DNA of 64,000 bases from Homarus americanus. Lineage: Eukaryota; Arthropoda; Malacostraca; Decapoda; Nephropidae. Position numbers and translations under genes: made by a program. Where the stretch lies: assembly GCF_018991925.1 (NCBI RefSeq), contig NW_024724368.1, forward strand, positions 868,319 through 932,318. The letters run 5' to 3'. Positions 55,290 through 64,000 of the stretch are shown piece by piece (the first letter of the stretch is position 1; the number at the start of each line of letters is the position of its first letter). The notes beneath the pieces were generated by a model. It was not told where the DNA came from. It worked only from the letters and a program-made list of their open reading frames with translations, and made no database searches.

Positions 55290-55620
55290 AGGAAGGGAGG
55301 AAGAGTTATAAGGAAGGGTAGGAAGTTGTGAGGGAGGAGAGTGGGGGAGGGATGTGGTTGTGAAAAGAGGCAGGGGGTTGTAAGGGAGTGATGGATGAAG
55401 GGAGTTGTGAAAAAGAGAAGTGGGGAGAAGGGACTTGTCAGGGGGTTGTGTTTGGTGAGGATTGTAAGAGTGGAGTGAGATAGGGGATGTGCAGGGGGGA
55501 GTTTGCGAGGTAGGGTCAGTGCGGGGCGTGGCGAGGTGAGGTGGGGTGAGGTGGGATGGGGTGGGGTGTTTACTGGTAGTGGCGAGGACAGCCAAAGGGA
55601 GGGAGTGTTACTCAAGGTAG
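55290..55620 (+). repeat. G-rich low-complexity, with GGTGAGGTGGGGT repeats
   Basis: GGGAGG and AGTTGTGA phrases throughout. At 55518-55568 there are five to six GTGAGGTGGG-type units. G4 potential on plus. Confidence 0.7.
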
Positions 55621-55714
55621 TTTTTTTAATTTGTTTACGACGGGTGTAAATTCTCGCCTCGTTGTATGTGCGGCTGCCATCACTACCGCTTCCCCCCTCC
55701 CGTGGCAAGGTCAA

Positions 55715-55780
55715 CCGTGTGTGTGTATTTGTGTTTGTGTGTACGGACGTTTGTGTGTGTGTGTGCGGGTATGCCTGTGT
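55715..55780 (+). repeat. Interrupted (GT)n
   Basis: GTGTGTGTATTTGTGTTTGTG pattern, GT-rich with T interruptions; a short (AC)n is at 55895-55914. Confidence 0.8.
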
Positions 55781-55980
55781 ACTAGTGCTGGATCGCCCAC
55801 GTGTTGTGGTCCCAGTGTGTACGTGTGCCAGTCAGTGTCTAATAGTCGTATACCATTGATGAGTATCAGGACAGGTAGCGTGTCACTTGGACCTAGACAC
55901 ACACACACACACACCCGCTACTTCTCTATGACCCTTAACCAGATCCAGGCCGATATCAGACGCGGGGTAACACGACAGTG

Positions 55981-56708
55981 ATAAAGATGCCCAGATTACC
56001 GCTCGTTCACCCCCTTCCAGGCCACCACCACCCAGGGTAGACCTTGAATCTGACGTCATCAGTCACCCTCGTGTCATGTCTCTGCGTTACGTGCTGTAGG
56101 TGGACGAGAAGAGTATTAACCACTTTATGTTGCTAATGATCTTCTCTTGAGTAACTTCTCTCTGAGTTGTAAGTTAAATTTAAAACTTGTTTACACGATG
56201 CCATTTATTTACAGTTTCCCTCATATTATGACTCATTAATAAATATAATTAACTTATTGTTTTTTCCAGTCGTTGAAATGGTAATTAGTTTAGATAACTT
56301 AAACATTTAAAAGAATGGCACCGTTTCATTCCATACATTCCATAAATTGTATCATTACCCATCTTAGTTACACAAGACACCACCTAACGACGCCGCGTAC
56401 TGTACTTACTGAACGGTTTAGATTTATCAAGATATGAAGGAATAACGTCAATAACATAACAAGGGGTAAGGTCAGTGAATCAAACAGGGATGACGTATAC
56501 TAACAAGTCATCGTTAATCACCATACCGGACTCCACTCGAGGGAGGTGTTAACAGTGTGGTGACCTTGATTTTAGATAATTTGACCCTGAGGAAACAGCT
56601 CTACAGGTAGTTATGATCACTATACAGAGTCGACGAAAAATAATGCCTTAATTTTTAATGATTATACAACAAGATTTGGACATTGTTTTTCAGTGGCCCT
56701 GTATGTGT
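55981..56708. other. Unique sequence
   Basis: No coding frame, no repeat until the 37-bp array. Confidence 0.42.
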
Positions 56709-57025
56709 CAGGTCGACCAGTAAGGTTGCGTCACCACACACAGGACAGGTCGACCAGTAAGGTTGCGTCACCACACACAGGACAGGTCGACCAGTAAGGT
56801 TGCGTCACCCCACACAGGACAGGTCGACCAGTAAGGTTGCGTCACCACACACAGGACAGGTCGACCAGTAAGGTTGCGTCACCACACACAGGACAGGTCG
56901 ACCAGTAAGCCTGCACCACCACACACAGGACAGGTCGACCAGTAAGCCTGCACCACCACACACAGGACAGGTCGACCAGTAAGCCTGCACCACCACACAC
57001 AGGACAGGTCGACCAACAGGGGTGC
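56709..57025 (+). repeat. 37-bp minisatellite, 8.5 units in two subtypes
   Basis: Units start with CAGGTCGACCAGTAAG at 56709, 56746 and every 37 bp to 57005. The first five have GGTTGCGTCACC, the next three CCTGCACCACC. Each contains the palindrome GGTCGACC (a SalI site). Minus frames reading VDLSCVWWC come from 3 x 37. Confidence 0.97.
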
Positions 57026-57492
57026 ACCATAACAAACAAACAGGTCACTTCCTCTCTATTATATTCTCTGGTCAAGTTTATGGCGTGTCCAGGACCTCCC
57101 CAAATTTATTACTCTCCCAAGTGTTGAGGGGTGACTCGTTCAGCTCTGTGGCTCTTATTGTCTGTCTGTTTGCTTGTGTTTTTTCTGTGAGTTTTTACGA
57201 TGATAATAACACGTTGTAAAACATACTTGGATGAGCTGCGAGTTTGTCTTCTGCTGTAGTTGTCAAAAAAGCTCGTCTACTGTTGCTCTCTGGACTCACT
57301 GGGAAATATACATCTGACTATCTTTCGTCACGTCATCTTAATGTTTACCTGTGTGTGTACACCTGGACTGGCTATATTATTGTGTACCTATATTGTCTTT
57401 AAACATGATAAATCATTGTAAATTTGTATGACGATTTCATTGAATACCGATCTATCTATCTATACAAACACGCTTAAACACACAAGAAAAAC

Positions 57493-57497
<5 letters not shown>
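57026..57497. other. Unique sequence
   Basis: No recognised frame; 'ctatctatctat' at 57450-57462. Confidence 0.4.

Positions 57498-57541
<44 letters not shown>
57498..57541 (+). repeat. (GA)n microsatellite, 44 bp
   Basis: Uninterrupted GA run. Confidence 0.97.
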
Positions 57542-57543
<2 letters not shown>

Positions 57544-58860
57544 ACTGTTATCTCGTTCTCCACTAACACATAAACAAACCATTACGCCAAAACAGCATCT
57601 TAGGTTCAGAAAAAATACCGTCATCACAGTGTTTCCAACCTTTGAACTCTCCAGCTAATGTTTACATAAGCATAAATTCGAACACGCGATACGTCCCCGT
57701 TAGCGGTCACCAATCTAATAAGCACACGTCCATAAACTTACGCATCAGATCTTGGAAGGTGATGAGTTATGAGAGCACATGTAGCGGTGTGTAGCATGAA
57801 CAACATAAGGTTACGACAGATGACATCACATCCCCCACATAACAGTATAAATCTTATGTTGGTCAAGCTAACAGTAATAATTCATAACATCTCATCACTG
57901 TTATTTCAGAGAATTATCACTGTGTATCTGGTATTAATGGTATAAGTTAACATTGGTTCTCATACTCCTGACGAACAGTTACGGCATTGCACTCTACCGT
58001 ACTTCACTTCCTCAACTGTAAAAGTAGGTACGTATCCTGCAGCAGCGTCAACTGGAGGTGTTATATTCATTCGGCTACGGCACAGCTCTCTGGTCACAAC
58101 TATGACAGTGAGAGAGAGTCATGAGTGACACTTAGCAAAAATGGCGGGAATTAAAAGTAAAGCTCTTTAAAAAACGAAAAATGCCCAAAAGTTTTAATCT
58201 AGTATAGAAAATAAGACTCAGTGAACTATAACACTGAAAGATCATGGCTGAGAAAGCACCAATTACATTAAAACAACAATGAAAAATTAAATTCTTGATT
58301 AAAAATTTTCTCCCTTTTTGGTGGGAATCAGAGAGAGTAGATTATTAAGGACACGACTGTCTGGCCATCACGAGAAGACCCAACTTATTTGCTCGCGCGA
58401 CACAAGGCGGTAGCACCAGCGGGTCGCACTACACAGCCAGGAAGGGGAAAAATGACGTACGACCGACCATTAGCTTACATCACCTTTGCTGTCCTCCGCA
58501 GGTGTTTATCTAGCCGAGGGGAGAAACAGGTTTTACCGCCGTATTCTACCAACCTAAACGGTTGGTTTTCAGCCAATCTCCTATAAAGGTCATACTCGCT
58601 TCCTCTTAGCTCTTTTAAGATCCGGGAACCCGAGAAGGGTTTAGCCGTGAAGGTTTAGCGGCGGACAGTCAGCTACTAAGGACTGCTGCAACAGTCTTTG
58701 TTAGATCAGGTTCGAGAGAACAGATGGGGTGCTGGATAATGGCGGGCGGTGAGTGATAACACATAACTGCTATGAGAACGGCAGATAGTTTATGTGAACG
58801 GCAGACATATTCCATGAAGACTTTTACCAACAGAGTTCTCAGTAAGAATGAAACGGGTAT
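57542..58860. other. Unique sequence with a GC-richer patch
   Basis: 58370-58740 is GC-richer than its flanks and holds short frames without recognised motif. I see no repeat or RNA gene; 'caggttcgagag' near 58708 is only superficially B-box-like. Confidence 0.4.
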
Positions 58861-58864
58861 TTAG

Positions 58865-59098
58865 AGAACACCGACCACAACAGAGAACGTTACCGGTAGA
58901 GAACAGAGTAAAACAGAAAACGTTGCTAGTAGAGAACAAAGTAAAACAGAAAACGTTACCGGTAGAGAACAGAATAAAACAGAAAACGTTACCGGTAGAG
59001 AGCAGAGTAAAGCCAAACGTTACTAGTAGAGAACAAAGTAAAACAGAAAACGTTACCGGTAGAGAGCAGAGTAAAACCAAACGTTATCGGTAGAAAAC
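58865..59098 (+). repeat. 33-bp minisatellite, ~7 units
   Basis: Unit AACGTTACCGGTAGAGAACA plus GAGTAAAACAGAA, with GCTAGT/ACTAGT variants and two units shortened to 'gtaaaaccaaacgtta'. ACCGGT and AACGTT are palindromes. The frames KTLPVENRVKQ and opposite repeats come from the 33-bp period. Confidence 0.95.
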
Positions 59099-60465
59099 AG
59101 TTAGCGAGAATACAGAACTTCATCTGGTAGAGAACAGCTTCGACCGAGGAGCAGAGCAGAGCGGTACTGACAAAGGGCATCTCGTGGTACTCTTGGTAGA
59201 TACCAGCCTGCGGTGCTGCTGCCCGCTACCATTACAAGTATTGTATAGTTGCCTCACTGCGCTGCACAAACACTGCCGCATGCGGTCACATCAGTCATAC
59301 GCCTCGGAAGGTAGCTAAGCAATCTATAACTTAATGAATATTATTTTGGAATGTCCATGTGGGACGCATATGTCGCCGAAGGTCCCAGGTGAGACGCGTC
59401 TGGAAAATATTCATGTATTCGCATTTGCAAAATGAGACGCATGCGTCATCACACATTTCAAGTTAGCCACATCTGGGAGTGTTCGTGATGCATTCACATT
59501 TACAGAAAAAATGGTTTGTATGTCTATTCAAAAGATCCCACGTGAACCGGGGATCAGCCTCGTGTGTACCTCCACGCCAGCTGGCTTATATGCATGTCCC
59601 CCAATGAGTTGTTGGTTTAACACACACGTCTGTAGCGTTCTCAGTGTGACGATGCTGTTATTCGTTCAATTTGTACCTTCTGTGAGACCTCATTATTCTC
59701 GTTCACGTTTTAAGACCTACGGTGCAAATACGGTGGCAGAAATGGAGTCGATTTTGGTCTGAAACTACACAGAAGTAAGAGTTGTTCCCTCATTCCTAGG
59801 GAGAAATATTACCATAAGAATCTTTGAGAATTTAAAGCGAGTATGAGACTCGCCACCACTGGACATTATGTTTGTCAGAGATGGTGTGGCAGTTCGTGAG
59901 TCCCCGTCAGCCAGGTTGTGTTAAATATCAAGGACTGTATAAGACCTCAGCCAGGTTTAGGAGCTAGACAACGAAATATTCACAATTATAGATAAGTCCA
60001 GGGCATTTGCGAAAAGAAAGTACCATAAGATTCCAACTTCTGTTCTGTTATTTGCAGACGAAGACGAAAAACGAGAAATATCTCTAAAGTAAATAATACA
60101 AAAAGTGGCCAGAATTATCCCAGGTTAAGGAGTGGTGACGTAAGACTGGCCAGGCTTCGACTCCTCCACCTGCAGCCACGATTAGGGCAATTAACATCAA
60201 GTTCTGTGTCGGGGATACTGCACGTGCAACTGACTGCAAAATTTATGCATTCGATGAACCATTAATAATGAATGGAAATGAAATTTGATATTAATGAAAA
60301 CCATTTTATTTATGAATTTTCTATGATTTATTGTCCAGTTATGACATGAAGGGGTAATTTTATGAAACATGACGTCAAGTTATATAAACGAATTTACTAA
60401 TGATACTAAAATATACAGAAAATATAATTCACTGGTAACGAGGGGGAGCAAGGTTCAGCCTGAGT
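59099..60465. other. Unique sequence with a faint repeated phrase
   Basis: 'gagacgca/gcgtcatcac' and 'attcgcatttgcaaaat' / 'attcacatttacagaaa' near 59340-59510 recur two or three times. The 83-codon plus frame (59511-59762) is unassigned. Confidence 0.42.
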
Positions 60466-60466
60466 C

Positions 60467-60925
60467 ATGTATCTCCGTAAGTCATGTGTCCCTCAGTAGG
60501 TGTCATGTGTCCCTCAATCTGTGATATTTGTCCGCCAGTCTGCATCATGTGTCCGTCAGTAGATGTCATGTGTCCCTCGGTCTGTGGCATGTGTCCCATA
60601 ATCTGTCATGTGTCCCTCAGTCTGTGTCATGTGTCCCTCAGTCTGTGCCATGTGTCCTTCAGTCTGTGTCATGTGTCCCTCAGTCTGTGCCATGTGTCCC
60701 TCAGTCTGTGTCATGTGTCCCTCAGTCTGTGCCATGTGTCCTTCAGTCTGTGTCATGTGTCCCTCAGTCTGTGCCATGTGTCCTTCAGACTGTGTCATGT
60801 GTCCCTCACTGTGTGTTGTGTTCCATAGTCTGTGTCATGTGTCATTCAGTTTGCGTCATGTGTCCCTTAGTCTGGCATGTGTCTCAGTCTGTCATGTGTC
60901 CCTCAATAAGGCATGTGTCACTCAA
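60467..60925 (+). repeat. 21-bp minisatellite with 42-bp dimer structure
   Basis: Unit CATGTGTCCCTCAGTCTGTG plus T/C. In 60605-60800 units alternate between GTGTCATG and GTGCCATG, giving a 42-bp dimer repeated four times. Edges decay with deletions. Frames read SVCVMCPSVCAMCP. Confidence 0.96.
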
Positions 60926-61355
60926 TCTGCCTGCTAAAACACCTGAACTAGAAATCATGCAGTGGATAATGGTTAAAGAGTCGTATGTCAACTCCAGGTG
61001 TGCGCTACATCACCACTTGGGGAAACTCATTGGCGGTAAACGTAGACTCGCGCTATTAGAGGTAAACTGATGTTCCTTTAGAGGTAAACTTGAGTTACGC
61101 GTTTGGTTAATCTCATGTAAACTTATGGTAAAAAGTAGGTTAACTTCAGGTAAACTTTGGATACACAACAGTGTTTTATCTAGCATAATTATTTATTTTT
61201 TTGGTTTAGTGCATTGTATTGCTAACCTTGTTACACGCCTGAACACCTTAGTTATTGAAGCACAGTAATAACATCATAACAAGATACATACTATGTTAAC
61301 CTCGTGTAAACTCTAACTACACACTCGACCCACCTCAGAGTTAACCCAGCTAAGT
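60926..61355. other. AGGTAAACT degenerate repeats, then unique
   Basis: GGTAAAC occurs at 61036, 61059, 61083 and 61149, with GTAAAC at 61118, at irregular 20-35 bp spacing. Confidence 0.5.
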
Positions 61356-61419
61356 TGGGTCACTCCCGGGTTACCTCAACTCACAGGAGTCCATCTAAAC
61401 ACCTTTTGACCAAGCAGGT

Positions 61420-61565
61420 AGCGTCCACCCTCTCGCACTCCACTTCCTATCACCCTCGCTCTCGCCTTCCTCCTTGGCCTCCCTTCCCTCTCTGCTTCCA
61501 TTCCTTCTCACCCACGCCATTCCCTTCCTCTCGCCTTCCCCTCCCCTTCTCTTACTCCACCCAGT
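61420..61565 (+). repeat. C/T-rich tract
   Basis: CTTCC and CTCCC phrases; Ser/Pro-rich frame over it is not a gene. Confidence 0.7.
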
Positions 61566-63425
61566 CTTTACGAATATTATATCTTACCAAAGATCAATAT
61601 TATAAACAACAAGGGTAAATACATCTCCTTGTGGGACTCCCTTAAGAGAAATTGGAAATGAACATATATGGTTCGTGTGGCATCAGGGAGAGCGGCAAAA
61701 AATACGATCGCAAATCCTTAAAAGGGAATCTCTCATATCCAATGGGTTAATATGCCTTTTTAGAGGGATTTACAAATTGATTGCGTGTTTGTGGTCGATG
61801 GACGTGGGCCATATATCACCCCACTGTCATTTTTCTTAAATATGAACCTTCGTGTTTGTATGCGAAGGGTCCGTAAATTTTCTCTTCTCGAGTGATTTGT
61901 TATAATCATGGATAGTGAAAATTTTGCTGGTGTAGTTAGTTGTTTGTTATACTGTACGTGGTGACTGAAAGTGAGGTTAGAGGAAGCAGATGGTCTTGAA
62001 AGTCAAAGATATAGTGATAGATAACTAGAAGAGGACGTTGGAAGACTGTCTTTAGGTATAGAACGATAGTCTAGACTGATAGATAAAAACGTTGGACTTG
62101 TGTTTCTAGAATGACACAAGAATGATATTAGGGATCTATTTCGTCAAGTTATAGAATGGTAGAAGCTGAAGTATAGAATGATTTAACCAAGATACTAACT
62201 CTAGTGTCTTGCACAATGTTAATGAAAGCTCGACAAGAAATAAGAGAATGTGTTAGTTATTGTAGGAAAGGCGAAAAAAAACGTGTGAACGAGATGTGTA
62301 AATGCCGAGTCGTATGAACGCAAAGATGTATGAATGAAGAGATGAGAACAGGAAGTAATGTAAAAAAAAAAGAAAGGATAATGAAAACGAAATTTGGCAA
62401 AGGTACGAGTGAACGCGAATTTTGTATGAACGCGAAAAACTACAAGAGGCCGCGGTCGTTCTTAAGTCTCCCGAATAAATAAAACCACAGAGTAAAAAAA
62501 AAACAGACTTCACAGTTACGCGTCATTTTTTTGCTGAGTCATCAAAACATTAATTCAGAGGAGAGCGAGATTTAGGGCTACCAACTGAGCCTATCACTCG
62601 ACGGGCCGACCCTGTTTGGCGCTAAGAACCAGTATAGCTGTCTTGGTAATTTCACCCTTGTAGACCTTGTGTTGTAAGAATCATTGAGAGTAAACTTTGC
62701 TTTTGTTGTTCCGCCTCTGTCGTTCCGTGACAAGACGCCGTGGAGCAGTAATTTTTTTAAAGGACTCAGCAGTGGTTCCTTAAGTAGGGTGTTAAGACTA
62801 AGTTGTAATGGTTTTAACCCTAGTAAGAGACTGAGGATATTCATGGAGGAGCGTTGTTGCTATTCACAGAACAAGCTTGTCTTTCATAGAGGAAATCTGA
62901 TTCGGTGTGGCTAACAGATGCTCTTCGCTGGACATGCTGATATAACCAATAAATAATGAAAATGATCACGTCATCATAAACCACGACACAAAAACATGAA
63001 GCTAATTTCAGGGTGAGAAGAGTATCTCCAGTTGGCGATGGAGATATGATTGTCAATGACTTGTTCAACCCAACAAGGCCTTTATATAAACACACGAGCC
63101 TAAACCTGACTCAGACGTTTCCTGGTGTGTGTCGTCACGGATAATGTCTTGTAGGAGTGAGGTCATTAAACGCTGGCACGGCTGGGTTCGTTTGTACAGT
63201 CATACATCCTTTGACTTGGCTTCTATTTAAGGATGTTTATAACGATTAACCTGAATATACATAATAATACTCTTGATACTAATATGCTCACATATTTGTA
63301 GATGTTAAAAATTACATGATTTTCAAATTTATCAAGAAATATAAACAGACGGAGGAAGATTTTTTGTCACCCGAGCTCTACTGTTGCTAGGTGGGCGTGG
63401 GAGTACCCGGTGATTACTGGAGACC
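61566..63425. other. Unique sequence
   Basis: Contains a lone TTAA-adjacent 'ccaatgggttaa' (61739-61750) similar to one end of the 49.7-kb MITE but without partner. An 88-codon minus frame (62578-62844) reads KFTLNDSYNTRSTRVKLPRQ and is unassigned. Confidence 0.4.
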
Positions 63426-63431
63426 AAACAA

Positions 63432-63612
63432 ATGCCCATATCTATCACACCAGTGTACTTATCTATCATACCAGTGTACTTATCTATCACACCAGTGTAC
63501 TTATCTATCATACCAGTGTACTTATCTATCATACCAGTGTACTTATCTATCATACCAGTGTACTTATCTATCATACCAGTGTACTTATCTATCACATCTG
63601 TGTATTTATCTA
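63432..63612 (+). repeat. 21-bp minisatellite, ~8.5 units
   Basis: Unit ACCAGTGTACTTATCTATCA plus T/C. Last unit diverged (CATCTGTGTATTTATC). Frames repeat IDKYTGM / VYLSIIP. Confidence 0.97.
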
Positions 63613-64000
63613 TTCTACAAATATTATTATGCACCACACTTCATGTAATTAAATTGAATTGAATTATGCCGAGGACAGCAGCTAGTTTATTGTGCTCCTC
63701 TTACTCATCCTGTGAGCGGTAACGTAAAAAGGATTACAGAGTAGAGGCCACAAACGGTGTTTATCGAACCCCAGTGATTTTTATATTATGGTACTAAATG
63801 TTATAGAGTTTTTCCAGTACATTGTTTGTTTAGGTCAGTGCATGGAATTTTACTTAGGTACTAGATGCGAAGCGTGGATACAGCCTTAGTACTTTAGTAT
63901 ATTAGCTTTCTTGCCATCAGAGATAAAGTGCAGCGTCATTGCATACACAGTGTGCTGTTCCTATAAGGTAAAATGTTTTCAAAGTCTAATTCTATGAGTG
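63613..64000. other. Unique sequence with AATTG tail-like phrase
   Basis: 'aattaaattgaattgaatt' at 63647-63665 matches the tail motif beside family-1 copy 1 (3262-3280) without the body. Nothing else seen. Confidence 0.42.

Noticed and set aside
58640..58725. tRNA-like A/B boxes near 58.7 kb
   Set aside because: 'ggttcgaga' alone; no cloverleaf and no matching A box spacing.
60484..61070. Cys/Val-rich frames resembling a secreted Cys-rich repeat protein
   Set aside because: 21-bp repeat artefact (SVCVMCP); no signal peptide, and the frame decays at the array edges.
61726..61751. Third piggyBac-type MITE
   Set aside because: One end (ccaatgggttaa) is present but no inverted TTAACCC partner was found within several hundred bases.

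Overview
This is a eukaryotic, non-coding, repeat-dominated window. No intact protein gene, rRNA or tRNA can be supported. The composition suggests an arthropod and most likely a decapod crustacean. Pointers are the many TTAGG/CCTAA runs (the arthropod telomere unit) scattered internally, degenerate non-LTR retrotransposon 3' ends closing on a TTCTTATG-type tail, very dense microsatellites (AT, GT, CT, ACC, AAT) and more than a dozen minisatellite arrays. The species assignment is inference. There is one 100-N assembly gap (13901-14000).

Layout. 0-10 kb: pyrimidine/purine tracts, a reverse-transcriptase remnant (1148-1520), ACC-type triplet arrays, an AT array and a GT array flanking a near-perfect 28-bp hairpin (6317-6379), an antisense endonuclease-domain LINE fragment (7805-8805) and a hAT-like non-autonomous element (9336-9791). 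10-16 kb: long polypyrimidine tracts, an old 21-bp minisatellite, the gap, a GGT tract, a piggyBac-type MITE (15309-15398) and a LINE 3' end (15560-15915). 16-30 kb: G-rich repeats, a second, antisense LINE 3' end (20440-20685), a 28-bp array with CAGCTG boxes and a 112-bp higher-order duplication, a 22-bp array with CCTAGG/TGGCCA palindromes, and a GCTGTGATGATGGTG array. 30-35 kb: a LINE thumb-region fragment, TA/GT/GA blocks, purine and pyrimidine tracts, and a 1-kb 21-bp array. 36-52 kb: most copies of a fold-back MITE family whose core is (CCTAA)n, a foldback element at 44.4 kb, a pol/RNase H LINE remnant at 47.3 kb, a second piggyBac-type MITE beside a perfect TTAGG run, and a 10 x 31-bp array in which every unit carries a perfect DR1 nuclear-receptor site (51101-51410). 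52-64 kb: arrays of 18, 30, 37, 33, 21 and 21 bp, a LINE C-terminus with its tail, and one candidate coding exon on the minus strand near 55.2 kb.

There is no gene system to reconstruct. Long open frames in the window are almost all by-products of tandem repeats whose period is a multiple of three. The most interesting signals are the CCTAA-core fold-back MITE family (six copies), the DR1 minisatellite, the two TTAA-flanked piggyBac-type MITEs, two pairs of unnamed interspersed repeats lying in opposite orientation, and a few short non-repetitive frames that could be exons of an unseen gene.
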